A DNA stretch of 64,000 nt from Niastella yeongjuensis (lineage in GTDB: Bacteria > Bacteroidota > Bacteroidia > Chitinophagales > Chitinophagaceae), in assembly GCF_900110245.1 (NCBI RefSeq), contig NZ_FOCZ01000009.1, positions 124,001-188,000 on the forward strand, in the 5' to 3' direction. The translations under genes and the position numbers were made by a program. Positions 1-9,400 of the stretch are shown here, piece by piece (within the stretch, counting starts at the first letter, position 1; each line of letters starts with the position of its first letter). The notes under the pieces are model-generated. The model worked only from the letters and a program-made list of their open reading frames with translations, made no database searches and was not told where the DNA came from.

Positions 1-1365
1 AACCAGTTCAAACTTCGATTCCAGTGCATCACGTTGGGTCAACAACACTTCCATATAATCGGCCCGTGCATTTTTGAACAGGTCGTTTGAAATACTGATC
101 GACTCGGTGAGTGCATTTACCTGTTGCGATTTCAGGTCGTAGCTTTTTGCCAGGTTGCCAATCTTTGACACCTGGTTGGCCACTTCTGCATACGCGTTTA
201 CAATCGTACGCTCATAATTGTAAACGGCTTGTATTTGCCGCGCATTGGCATTTATATACTCTGCTTTTATGGCATTTCTGTTTACCAGTGGTGCTACCAG
301 TTCTCCGGCCAGTGAATACAATAATGACTCAGGCGTTCTGAACAGGTAAGTGGGGCTAAACGCATTCCAACCTACACCAGCGCTTATACCTACTGAAGGG
401 TAGAACTTCGCTTTGGCCACCTGAATATCCAGTTTGGCAGCTGACATTTCCAGCTCAGCCTGTTTGATATCGGGGCGGTTACTCAACAGTTGTGAGGGTA
501 TACCAGCCTGGATGGTAGCCGGTAAGGCTGCATTCAACGAATTGTCGTCTCTGGCAATGGGTTGCGGGAAACGACCTAACAGGAAGTTGATCCTGTTTTC
601 AGTTTCGGTGATCTGCTGTTGAATACCGTATTGCAGGCTTTTGGTGTTGAGCACTTCCGCCTCGAATTTACGTACAGCCAGCTCCGTAACCCGGGCCGCT
701 TCTTTTTGTTGTTTTACTACTTCCAGCGCGTTCGATTGAATGGTGATATTGCTATCAACGATCTTCAACTGATTATCCAGCGCCAGTAATTCGTAATAAG
801 AATTGGCGATCTCGGCGATCAACGAAGTGATCACAAAGTTCCGGCCTTCTATCGATGCCAGGTATCTTTCAACCGCTGCTTTTTTTGCATTGTGCAGTTT
901 GTGCCAGATGTCGGCTTCCCAGGTAGCGTAGGCGCCAATCAGGAAGTCGGGCAATGGATTAGGCATTTCTTTACCGGGTTTTATTTCGGTAGTAGCGTCA
1001 CCAGCACCCTGGCTGGTATAGCGGCCTACTTTTTCAACACCCGCTCCGGCTCTCACGCCAACGAAGGGGAGGTACTCCCCTTTTCTGGCGGTTATTTCGT
1101 TTTGGGAAATTGCTATCTCCTGTAAAGTGATATTTAATTCCTGGTTGTTCTTCAACGCAGTGTCGATGAGCGCAGCCAGGTTGGGATCGGTGAAATAGCT
1201 TTTCCATTTCACTGTTCCCAAATTAGTAGTGTCGGTTGAGTTATTAAAACTGCCGGGCACCGATTTATTTTCTGTTTTCTGTGTTACTGCGGGCATTTTA
1301 CACGCGGCATACGCCAGGCATACACACCCGATACCCAGTAGCTTTAATAGGTTACTTTTCAACAT
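1..1365 (-). CDS. Outer-membrane efflux lipoprotein (TolC/NodT family), 3' end cut by window edge
   Basis: This is the outer-membrane channel of a tripartite RND efflux pump. The reading frame is open from an ATG at 1365 to the window edge, giving 455 codons. NodT-type factors are usually about 460-480 residues, so little is missing. The N-terminus has a signal peptide ending in a lipobox-like YAAC, so it is probably a lipoprotein. Two repeated alpha-helical OEP halves are visible, including SNRPDIKQAELEM-type wording typical of the second repeat (short form: NRPDI). The start codon lies 14 bp inside the end of the upstream pump gene, which indicates translational coupling. The missing C-terminus is outside the window. 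Confidence 0.93.
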   Translation of the reverse strand, partial: MLKSNLLKLLGIGCVCLAYAACKMPAVTQKTENKSVPGSFNNSTDTTNLGTVKWKSYFTDPNLAALIDTALKNNQELNITLQEIAISQNEITARKGEYLPFVGVRAGAGVEKVGRYTSQGAGDATTEIKPGKEMPNPLPDFLIGAYATWEADIWHKLHNAKKAAVERYLASIEGRNFVITSLIAEIANSYYELLALDNQLKIVDSNITIQSNALEVVKQQKEAARVTELAVRKFEAEVLNTKSLQYGIQQQITETENRINFLLGRFPQPIARDDNSLNAALPATIQAGIPSQLLSNRPDIKQAELEMSAAKLDIQVAKAKFYPSVGISAGVGWNAFSPTYLFRTPESLLYSLAGELVAPLVNRNAIKAEYINANARQIQAVYNYERTIVNAYAEVANQVSKIGNLAKSYDLKSQQVNALTESISISNDLFKNARADYMEVLLTQRDALESKFELV

Positions 1366-4300
1366 GATGATCGATTTCTTCTGTTAATGGATTATCGTCT
1401 TCTCCTTTAATGAGCTTGCGACCTGCAGCCAATTTAGCGAACAGGTAATACAAGCCGGGTATCACTATTACACCCCCGATCGTACCGATCAACATACCAC
1501 CCAATGCAGATGAACCGATGGTACGGTTACCGATGGCACCCGGACCGGTAGCAACTACCAGTGGTATCAAACCGGCAATAAAGGCGAGCGAGGTCATTAC
1601 AATTGGACGGAAACGCGTTTTGGCCCCTTCCATCGCTGCACGGAATATGGTCATGCCTGCCCGGTGTTTCTGCGCAGCAAACTCTACGATCAACACCGCA
1701 TTCTTACCCAGCAAACCTACCAGCATGATCAAACCTACCTGTGCGTAAATGTCGTTTGCCAGTCCTGCAAACTTGATCAGCAGGAACGAACCAAACACCC
1801 CCGCAGGCAGTGACAGGATCACCGACAGTGGCAGCAGGAAGCTTTCATACTGCGCTGCCAGGATCAGGTATACGAACAACAATACGATTCCGAAAATGAT
1901 CACCGCTTCATTACCACGGGCAGATTCATCTTTCGACAAACCTTCCCAGTCGATACCATAACCACGGGGCAATGTTTTGTCAGCCACTTCCTGAATGATC
2001 TTAATAGCCTCACCACTACTGATACCTGCTGCAGGTTCCCCGCGAATGGCTGAGGAGTTGTACATGTTGTAGCGGGTGATCTCATTCAGACCATGCGATT
2101 TTTTGATGGACATGAATGCTGAATAAGGCACCATTTCGTCACGGTTGTTCTTTACATATAGTTTCAACAGATCGTCGGGCAATGCGCGATACTCAGGTGA
2201 TGCCTGTACATATACTTTCAGGAAGTTCCCGAACCGGATGAAACCCAGCTCATAGGTACTACCAATCAGGATAGACAGGTTATCCATGGCTTTTCCGATG
2301 GATACGCCTTTTTGCATAGCTGCCTTGTTATCGATCTGCAACTCATATTGTGGATAGTTGGCACTAAAGAAGGTGAATAAACCGGTGAGCTCTTTGCGTT
2401 TTCTAAGCGCGTCCATAAAATCATCGTTCACCTTTTCCATACCGGTGTACTCATCGCTATTGGTTTTATCGAGCAAACGCAAGGCAAAACCGCCCGCTGC
2501 ACCGTAACCAGGTACGGCTGGTGGCCCGAAGAACTCGATGGTTGCACCAGGTATTTCGTGACATTTTTCTTCCAGCTCTTTAATGATCTCCGTTACATTG
2601 TGTTTACGTTCGGCCCAGTCTTTCAAACTGATGATACAGGTACCGGCATTGGAACCACGACCTTCGGTCAATACCTCATAACCCGCCAGCGCCGACACTG
2701 ATTGAACGCCTTCCACATGTTCGGCAAGTCCCTGTACGCGTTTCGCCAGGTCGTTCGTTCTTTCGAGGGTTGAACCGGGCGGTGTTTGAATGATGGCATA
2801 GATCATACCCTGGTCTTCACTGGGAATGAAACCGGTAGGCAACGTTTTACCTATCCCGAAAATGCCAAAACAGAGCGCACCCAGCAACACAAAGGTTACC
2901 AACCGGCGGCTCACGATCTTTTCCATAAAATTGCTGTACCGGCCGGTCAGTTTTTCAAACCCACGGTTGAAACCATTTATGAACCAATTGATCGGTGTTT
3001 TTCTTTTCGGTTTACCATGCGTGTTCTTTAACAACATGGCACACAATACGGGTGTTAACGTTAAGGCTACCACACCCGAAAGCACGATGGCCGTTGCCAT
3101 GGTAATGGCAAACTGCCGGTAGAAGATCCCCACAGGACCCGACATAAACGCCACCGGAATAAACACCGCCGCCATTACAAACGTGATGGCGATGATGGCC
3201 CCGCTGATCTCATGCAACACCTGTTTGGTGGCATTGTAGGGCGACATATGCGTCTCTTCCATTTTGGCGTGCACCGCTTCAATTACCACAATGGCGTTAT
3301 CCACCACAATACCAATCGCCAATACCAGCGCGAACAGGGTGATCAGGTTGATGTTCAACCCGAACAACTGCATAAAGAAGAACGAACCAACCAGCGATAC
3401 AGGTACCGCCAGTGTGGGGATCAACGTAGAACGCCAGTCACCCAGGAATATGAACACCACAATGGCCACCAGCACGAAGGCTTCGCCGAGGGTGTGCAAT
3501 ACCTTTTCAATAGAGGCGTCGAGGAAGTTCGATACGTCGTAATCGATCTCATAATCCATTCCCGGAGGGAAAGATTCTTTTTTCAGTTCAGTAAGTTTCT
3601 CTTTGATGGCTTTGATTACATCCTGGGCATTACTACCATAGGTTTGTTTCAATACCACGGCCGCAGAAGGGTGGCCATTGAGGTTTGAATAGATATCATA
3701 GAACTCACTACCCAATTCCACATCGGCAATATCCTTCAGGTAAAGGATCTCCCCATCGGGGTTTGCCCGAATGATCACATTCTTATACTGATCGGGCTGG
3801 TTATACCGGCCCTGATAGGTCAATACATACTCCAGTGCTTCGGAACGTTTACCATCGCTTCGGCCCAACCTACCGGGCGATCCGATGATACTTTGTTCAC
3901 CCAGCGCTTCCATCACTTCGTCGGTTGACACGTTATACGCACGCATACGATCGGGTTTCAACCAGATACGCATGGCGTACTGACGGCTACCGAGGATCTG
4001 CGCACTACCGATACCTTTTACACGGCTCAGTTCGCGCAGGATATTTACGTTGGTGAAGTTGTAAAGGAAGTTTTCATCGGCGTGTTTGTCGGTACTGAAT
4101 ACGTTCACATACATCAACATGTTCGGTTGAAGGATGTTAACGATAATACCTTCCCGTTGTACCAGTACAGGCAACCGGTTTGTTACCTGCTCGATACGGT
4201 TTTTTACGTTTACTACCGCCGCATTGGGGTCGGTTCCCAGGTCAAATACCACCTGTACGTTGGCCTCACCGGCACTGGTAGCATCTGATGTCATGTACTT

Positions 4301-4525
4301 CATACCAGGCACCCCGTTGATGGCTTTTTCCATGGGGATGAGCACTGATTTTACCAACACATCGGCACTGGCACCCGGGTACGCCACACTAACGATTACC
4401 CGTGGTGGCGCAATGGAGGGGAACTGCGAGGTTGGAAGGGTATTGATGGCCAGTATCCCCATAAAGACGATAACCAGGGATAGCACGATCGCAAAGACCG
4501 GCCGCTTCAAAAATATATTAAACAT
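1352..4525 (-). CDS. RND multidrug efflux permease, HAE1/AcrB family
   Basis: This is the inner-membrane proton-driven pump of the tripartite system. Its 1057 residues match the AcrB/MexB family (about 1030-1050). The N-terminus reads MFNIFLKRPVFA, typical of TM1. The TM4 proton-relay motif reads VVDNAIVVIE, so the first aspartate of the AcrB D407/D408 pair is kept and the second is Asn. The relay lysine in GLLGKNAV and the arginine in RFRPIVM are present. The gene follows the adaptor by 25 bp and overlaps the outer-membrane factor, so the three form one operon. Substrate cannot be read from sequence; drugs, bile-like amphiphiles or solvents are usual for HAE1 pumps. Confidence 0.96.
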   Translation of the reverse strand: MFNIFLKRPVFAIVLSLVIVFMGILAINTLPTSQFPSIAPPRVIVSVAYPGASADVLVKSVLIPMEKAINGVPGMKYMTSDATSAGEANVQVVFDLGTDPNAAVVNVKNRIEQVTNRLPVLVQREGIIVNILQPNMLMYVNVFSTDKHADENFLYNFTNVNILRELSRVKGIGSAQILGSRQYAMRIWLKPDRMRAYNVSTDEVMEALGEQSIIGSPGRLGRSDGKRSEALEYVLTYQGRYNQPDQYKNVIIRANPDGEILYLKDIADVELGSEFYDIYSNLNGHPSAAVVLKQTYGSNAQDVIKAIKEKLTELKKESFPPGMDYEIDYDVSNFLDASIEKVLHTLGEAFVLVAIVVFIFLGDWRSTLIPTLAVPVSLVGSFFFMQLFGLNINLITLFALVLAIGIVVDNAIVVIEAVHAKMEETHMSPYNATKQVLHEISGAIIAITFVMAAVFIPVAFMSGPVGIFYRQFAITMATAIVLSGVVALTLTPVLCAMLLKNTHGKPKRKTPINWFINGFNRGFEKLTGRYSNFMEKIVSRRLVTFVLLGALCFGIFGIGKTLPTGFIPSEDQGMIYAIIQTPPGSTLERTNDLAKRVQGLAEHVEGVQSVSALAGYEVLTEGRGSNAGTCIISLKDWAERKHNVTEIIKELEEKCHEIPGATIEFFGPPAVPGYGAAGGFALRLLDKTNSDEYTGMEKVNDDFMDALRKRKELTGLFTFFSANYPQYELQIDNKAAMQKGVSIGKAMDNLSILIGSTYELGFIRFGNFLKVYVQASPEYRALPDDLLKLYVKNNRDEMVPYSAFMSIKKSHGLNEITRYNMYNSSAIRGEPAAGISSGEAIKIIQEVADKTLPRGYGIDWEGLSKDESARGNEAVIIFGIVLLFVYLILAAQYESFLLPLSVILSLPAGVFGSFLLIKFAGLANDIYAQVGLIMLVGLLGKNAVLIVEFAAQKHRAGMTIFRAAMEGAKTRFRPIVMTSLAFIAGLIPLVVATGPGAIGNRTIGSSALGGMLIGTIGGVIVIPGLYYLFAKLAAGRKLIKGEDDNPLTEEIDHHVEK

Positions 4526-4550
4526 GTTCTTTCTATTTTGGGTACTTACA

Positions 4551-5633
4551 TTATTCCGATTCCAACTTTAACTGAGACATTACCTTGGCTGGCTCCTCAA
4601 AATCATAGGTAATTTTATTACCGTCCTGAACTTTACGGATGCCTTCCAACAGGATCTTGTCGCCTTCAGCTACCCCGTCCTGGAGAATATATAAGTCGGG
4701 TATTTCAGCAGCAATGGTGATGGGGGTTAATTTCACCACATTGTCTTTGTTCACCACGTACACATATTTCTTATCCATGATCTCCAGCGTAGCTTTCTGT
4801 GGAATAATGATGGCATTTTTCATCTGCTCTTTCATGAGAATGCTGCCGGTTTCACCATGACGCAGCAATCCTTCCTGGTTAGGGAAAGTAGCACGGAATG
4901 CGATGTTACCGGTTTCATTGTTGAACTCGGCTTCAATGGTTTCCACCACACCGGGGTGTTTGAACACCTCTTTGTTGGCCATTTGCAGGCTCACCCGCAT
5001 TTTGTCATTTCCCTTAACTGATGTTTTATAGTTCAGGTACTCGGGTTCCGATACGTTGAAATAAACCCACATCTGGTTGTTGTCTGAAAGGCTGGTCAGC
5101 AATTCGCCTTCTTCTACCAGGCTTCCCTGTTTTAAATGCAACTGGTCGATGATGCCATCGAAGGGCGCCCTGATCTCGGTAAATTGCAGGTGCACTTTGG
5201 CCAGCGCCAGTTCAGCTTTTGCTTTTTTAGCTTTAGCATTCGCCAAAGCCAGTTCGTTTGGTGATACGATCTTTCTGTCGGCCAGCGACTGGGTGTTCGC
5301 TACTTCAATATCTGCCGCCTGTGCTTCCGCATCGGCTTTCTCCAGTTCAGCCTGGTAAATGTTAGGCATGATCTTGAACAACAGCTGGCCTGCTTTTACA
5401 TGCTGGCCCTCGTCCACAAAAATGCGTTCGAGGTAACCTTTTTCCTGAGCTTTGAGTTCAATGTTACGTATGGATTTGATCTGGCATACGTACTCTTTAG
5501 TTACTGTTGTGTCCATTTTAATTGGACTCGTCACCAATAATTTGGTGGGTTCTTCTTTGGTTTCTTCCTTTTGTTTGCAGCTTGTATAGCACACAATGGC
5601 ACACAAGCCCAGCAGCGTGAGCGTTCTTTTCAT
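4551..5633 (-). CDS. RND periplasmic adaptor (membrane fusion protein, AcrA/HlyD-like)
   Basis: This adaptor bridges the RND pump and the outer-membrane channel. It has 360 residues with a signal peptide ending at YTSC (Cys19), which suggests lipid anchoring. A lipoyl/barrel-sandwich half (ELKAQEKGYLERIFVDEGQ) is followed by an alpha-helical hairpin rich in Ala/Lys/Glu around residues 100-150. The second lipoyl half (FTEIRAPFDGIIDQ) and beta-barrel/membrane-proximal domains follow. It is the first gene of the operon. The 157 bp before it hold no gene and probably carry the promoter, but no convincing TAnnTTTG box was found. Confidence 0.95.
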   Translation of the reverse strand: MKRTLTLLGLCAIVCYTSCKQKEETKEEPTKLLVTSPIKMDTTVTKEYVCQIKSIRNIELKAQEKGYLERIFVDEGQHVKAGQLLFKIMPNIYQAELEKADAEAQAADIEVANTQSLADRKIVSPNELALANAKAKKAKAELALAKVHLQFTEIRAPFDGIIDQLHLKQGSLVEEGELLTSLSDNNQMWVYFNVSEPEYLNYKTSVKGNDKMRVSLQMANKEVFKHPGVVETIEAEFNNETGNIAFRATFPNQEGLLRHGETGSILMKEQMKNAIIIPQKATLEIMDKKYVYVVNKDNVVKLTPITIAAEIPDLYILQDGVAEGDKILLEGIRKVQDGNKITYDFEEPAKVMSQLKLESE

Positions 5634-5791
5634 AATTTATATGGGGGGTCTTATTCAGAATTGCCTGAAATTCGTTTTTAGAACGGCGCATAACACACCT
5701 GATCTCTATAGCCGGATACTATACAGGCAAGCAATACAATAAATTTTTTAGTGAACGATTGGGCAGTCCTATGACTGCAAGGGAAGTAAAA

Positions 5792-6190
5792 TCAAATCCT
5801 GATCACCCGGTGGATGATAAATTTGAAGGAAGAGGTAAGGGAAAAATGTTCGCAAAAAGGCAGACTACTTTTACGGAACATGTATGTATAGTCGGATGCC
5901 TCGTTATATAAAAAAGATATGGAAACTGTACCTAAATTCTTTTTGGAAGTCCGCAGGTCATCATCGTCGTCTTCAACTTCTGTAGCCTTTATTCTTTCGC
6001 GGGAACCTTTTCTGTTGATGGGCGCATTGCTGCTTAGTAACCGGTCATTGTGTTCCGTGGAGTAATTCCCGAACTGGGCGCGCTCAATAGTATTCCCAGG
6101 AAAAAAACCTATACGAGGGTGAGTCGTATGTGCATTTCCTGCCAGCAAGAGAATACATAATAGTAGAACAAATTTGAGCAACCCTTTCAT
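5792..6190 (-). CDS. Small exported protein of unknown function
   Basis: The family is not recognised. The 132-residue product begins with a clear Sec signal peptide (a run of Leu/Ile/Val after MKGLLKF, likely cleaved near residue 20). A hydrophilic middle carries an acidic run of five Asp (EVEDDDDDL). The C-terminus is rich in Ser/Phe and ends in HRVIRI. It lies in its own transcription unit, with the efflux operon downstream and the oppositely oriented lipocalin-like lipoprotein gene upstream. The signal peptide and the absence of a better frame on the other strand support a real gene, but no function can be assigned. Confidence 0.55.
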   Translation of the reverse strand: MKGLLKFVLLLCILLLAGNAHTTHPRIGFFPGNTIERAQFGNYSTEHNDRLLSSNAPINRKGSRERIKATEVEDDDDDLRTSKKNLGTVSISFLYNEASDYTYMFRKSSLPFCEHFSLTSSFKFIIHRVIRI

Positions 6191-6434
6191 GATCTTGGCT
6201 ACAAATAATAATTGTTGATGGTCAGTTTGATGGCAAGGCTCGTAAAATTAACGGTTAAATGATAACCAGCAAACAATTCATGGCAAGTTTTAATCACTTA
6301 TGGAGCGCAATAACATTTCATTAATGACAAGAGGATCGTAGATTTCTAAGATAAGAAAAATGTTTCTTGTTTTTTAATATATTTCTAATGTTATTTTAAT
6401 AACAGATACTATTTTTAATAAAAAACCATCCTTC

Positions 6435-6887
6435 ATGAAATCGATTGCTGTACCAATTACACTTATCACATGGCTTTTTTATGCCTCCTGTACAACAAAA
6501 AAAGCCCCAGCTGCTATTACCGGCACCTGGCGGTTACTGATCGGAACATTAATTGAAAAGGGCGATACCACCGTTACCGATTACACCTCCAACAAACAAT
6601 TTATCAAAATCATCAACGACACCCACTTCGCATTTTTGAGCCACGACCTGAATAAAGGCAAGGACTCTGCAAACGCTTTATTCACCGCCGGAGGCGGTAA
6701 ATACTCGATAAAAGATAGTATTTACACGGAGCACCTGGAATATTGCAATGCCCGGGAATGGGAGAACAATGACTTTACATTTACCGTTTCTATAAAAAAC
6801 GACACCCTGATTCAACAGGGTGTCGAAAAAATTGAAGGCTCCAACATTAACCGCCTGAATATTGAAAAGTATGTCCGCCTACGCTAA
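6435..6887 (+). CDS. Lipocalin-like lipoprotein
   Basis: This 150-residue protein has a lipoprotein signal peptide ending in YASC (Cys19). The body starts with ITGTWRLL, the usual entry strand of small lipocalin-like domains in Bacteroidota. It then runs through alternating beta strands (FIKIINDTHFAFLSHD, GGGKYSIKDSIY, DTLIQQGVEKI) typical of DUF4488-like beta barrels. Such proteins are cell-surface or periplasmic; the ligand is unknown. It is monocistronic on the plus strand and converges with the GH95 gene. A hairpin overlaps its stop codon. Confidence 0.72.
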   Translation: MKSIAVPITLITWLFYASCTTKKAPAAITGTWRLLIGTLIEKGDTTVTDYTSNKQFIKIINDTHFAFLSHDLNKGKDSANALFTAGGGKYSIKDSIYTEHLEYCNAREWENNDFTFTVSIKNDTLIQQGVEKIEGSNINRLNIEKYVRLR

Positions 6888-6900
6888 AGCTTCGGCGGAC
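6873..6900 (+). terminator. Hairpin overlapping the stop codon of the lipocalin-like gene
   Basis: GTCCGCC at 6873-6879 pairs with GGCGGAC at 6894-6900, and the TAA stop (6885-6887) lies in the loop. There is no T-run after the stem, so it may be a weak terminator or a copy of a short palindromic repeat inserted at the gene end. It separates two convergent genes. Confidence 0.4.
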
Positions 6901-6920
6901 GAAGTCCAATTGAGATGATT

Positions 6921-9395
6921 TTATTGCACAAACTCATAGCTCATGCCGGCGGTTGTATTGAAATCATACAATTGGCCGGCATTTACTGTGACGCCTTTTA
7001 AGCTCGCTTTATCTGAAATAACCGGCTTTTTAGTGTCAGCAATGGCAAACAATGGGTTCGGATTATTGCCGGTTGCAGGTTTTAAAGCAACGCTGCCTTT
7101 AGGTTTTAAAGGACCAGCCATTCTTAACCGGCAGTTGCCGCCCAGTTTTGATTGTATTTTCAACGAGGTGATCCTGCCATTCTTCCAGCTCATGTCAATT
7201 ACAAAACCTCCACGGGCAATCAGTCCTTTTACGGTCCCCTGCTGCCATTGATCGGGTATGGCGGGTAATAAATAAATACTGCCATCGTGCGACTGCACCA
7301 GCATTTCGGCAATACCCGATGTGCAACCGAAATTACCATCTATCTGAAACGGCGGGTGCGCATCGAACAGGTTGGGATAGGTACCACCGTTTTGTCCACT
7401 GGTTTCTACAGGCGCCGGCGTTAGCTGATCGGCAATTAATTTATAAGCCCGGTTGCCATCGAGCAGTCGCGCCCATAAATTCACTTTCCAGCCCATTGAC
7501 CACCCGGTTGATTTATCACCGCGGTACACGAGGGAATTGCGGGCGGCTTCAAATATTTCCGGCGTATTGAAGGGCGAGATCTGGTTACTGGGGAACAACC
7601 CATACAAATGGGATACATGGCGGTGGCGGTCATTGGGTTTGTCCATATCCTGCAACCACTCCTGCAACTGGCTGTATTGCCCTACCTGCATGGGTGGTAA
7701 CCGTTTGATCATCGTTTGCAGCGTATCGGTGAATGTTTTATCCAACCCCAGGATGGTAGCCGAACGGAAAGCGTTCGACAATACATCATACACCAGCTGG
7801 TTATCCATGGTGGTACCGGCGCTGATGCCCACATTACTCATATAAGTATTTTCCGGCGACATAGAAGGCGCCACTACCAGCCAGTTATGCGTAGGCTCGG
7901 TTTGCAGCACATCTACATAAAACAAAGCCGCTCCTTTTAATACCGGGTACATTTCTTTTAAAAAGGCTTTATCACCGGTGAACAGGTAATGCTGCCACAA
8001 ATGCTGGCTTAACCAGGCGCCGCCCATTGGCCACATGCCATAAAAGCCGCCATCAACGGGACCGGTTATCCGCCACAGATCAGTATTGTGGTGTACGTTC
8101 CAGCCACGCGCATGGTACATTTTGGTAGCACTCTCCTGCCCTGTTACCGACAATTCCTTCAACATGTTAAACAGCGCATGGTGCATTTCCGGCAGGGCCG
8201 TTGGTTCCGCCGGCCAGTAATTCATTTCGGTATTGATGTTGATGGTGTACTTGCTGTCCCAGGGCGGACTCAGCTTATCATTCCATTTGCCTTGTAAGTT
8301 GGCGGGCTGACTGCCGGGCCATGAGCTGGTGATCAACAGGTACCTGCCAAATTGAAAATACATGGACACCAGGGCCGGGTCGTTCCCATTGCCAAACTCT
8401 GCTATGCGAGCATTGGTTGGCTTTTTGATTGCATCGGTAGTGCCCAGTTCGAGGCTTACACGATCGAAATATTTTTTATATAACGAAATATGGGTCGTCT
8501 TTATAGCCTCGTAACTTTTACCAGCAGCCGCATTCAGTGCCTGGGTAGCTTTTGCCGCCTCGTTTCCACTTATATCTTTGTAGTTGATGAAATTGGTACC
8601 AATGGCAACATACAGCGTAAGGGCATTGGCTTTGTCTATCACAACACCCGTATCTGTAAACGAAACTTTTCCGCCCTCTGCTTTTGGCAATACCTCTACC
8701 TGATAACGCAGCCGGCCGGTTTTGTTATCTACAGTAGAGGTTACACCAGAGTACAATAATTTTCCGTCCTTCGTTTGGGTGGTCACGTCTTTAAAAGGAC
8801 TTTGCATACTCAGGTTACAGCTAATACTGCCCGGTTTGCTGGCGGTAAGCCGTACCAGTATTACATTGTCTGTAACGGCGGCTATAAATTCACGTTTATA
8901 AGTAATACCATTGGCCTGGTAGGTAACATTGGCCACCGCTTTGCTGATGTCCAGGTCGCGTTGGTAATTAGTGGCCTGTTGTTGATCGTTGAAGCGGATC
9001 ATTAAACTACCTGCTGTCTGGTATTTCATTCCGTAGTTCACATCGGCCGGGGCATTGCGCGGTAATGTTTTGTTTGAAAGATCCTGCGCCTCTTTGTACT
9101 TTCCTTCAAACAACAGTTTTCTTATTTGCTGAATGGAATCGTACACATTGGGGATAATGTTGTTACCAGGTTCCCCAGACCAAATGGTTTCTTCGTTTAG
9201 CTGAACCTGTTCGGCATTCAACGAGCCAAACACCATGGCAGCGAGATGACCATTGCCAATGGGCAGGGCCTCGTTCCAGTTGGTGGCGGGTTTATCGTAC
9301 CAGAGTCGTAATGGGTTGTTGGCTGGTTGTTGCGCGAATAGTGAAAAACAACAAAAGAGTTGTAGCAATAGAAGGGCCGTTCTGTTGGCATGCAT
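6921..9395 (-). CDS. GH95 family alpha-L-fucosidase/galactosidase, exported
   Basis: This 824-residue protein has a signal peptide (about residues 1-21, ending LFAQQ). The GH95 N-terminal beta-sandwich begins with LWYDKPATNWNEALPIGNGH. Catalytic-domain landmarks are the Asn pair in ININTEMNYWPAEP (N386/N388), the SPEN acid-containing motif (E515) and DAHPPFQIDGNFG (678-690). These match the residues established for bifidobacterial AfcA (N421, N423, E566, D766). GH95 enzymes invert and release alpha-1,2-L-fucose or related L-galactose. The gene lies 5 bp after an SGNH esterase of the rhamnogalacturonan acetylesterase type, so a pectin or xyloglucan side-chain substrate is likely. Confidence 0.93.
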   Translation of the reverse strand: MHANRTALLLLQLFCCFSLFAQQPANNPLRLWYDKPATNWNEALPIGNGHLAAMVFGSLNAEQVQLNEETIWSGEPGNNIIPNVYDSIQQIRKLLFEGKYKEAQDLSNKTLPRNAPADVNYGMKYQTAGSLMIRFNDQQQATNYQRDLDISKAVANVTYQANGITYKREFIAAVTDNVILVRLTASKPGSISCNLSMQSPFKDVTTQTKDGKLLYSGVTSTVDNKTGRLRYQVEVLPKAEGGKVSFTDTGVVIDKANALTLYVAIGTNFINYKDISGNEAAKATQALNAAAGKSYEAIKTTHISLYKKYFDRVSLELGTTDAIKKPTNARIAEFGNGNDPALVSMYFQFGRYLLITSSWPGSQPANLQGKWNDKLSPPWDSKYTININTEMNYWPAEPTALPEMHHALFNMLKELSVTGQESATKMYHARGWNVHHNTDLWRITGPVDGGFYGMWPMGGAWLSQHLWQHYLFTGDKAFLKEMYPVLKGAALFYVDVLQTEPTHNWLVVAPSMSPENTYMSNVGISAGTTMDNQLVYDVLSNAFRSATILGLDKTFTDTLQTMIKRLPPMQVGQYSQLQEWLQDMDKPNDRHRHVSHLYGLFPSNQISPFNTPEIFEAARNSLVYRGDKSTGWSMGWKVNLWARLLDGNRAYKLIADQLTPAPVETSGQNGGTYPNLFDAHPPFQIDGNFGCTSGIAEMLVQSHDGSIYLLPAIPDQWQQGTVKGLIARGGFVIDMSWKNGRITSLKIQSKLGGNCRLRMAGPLKPKGSVALKPATGNNPNPLFAIADTKKPVISDKASLKGVTVNAGQLYDFNTTAGMSYEFVQ

Positions 9396-9400
9396 CGTTC

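Noticed and set aside
3212-3688. Plus-strand frame of 158 residues within the RND gene
   Set aside because: Antisense shadow of a clear pump gene, with His/Gln-rich low-complexity wording.
6806-6829. Inverted repeat GACACCCTG...CAGGGTGTC inside the lipocalin-like gene
   Set aside because: It lies within coding sequence (DTLIQQGV) with no T-run; most likely chance.
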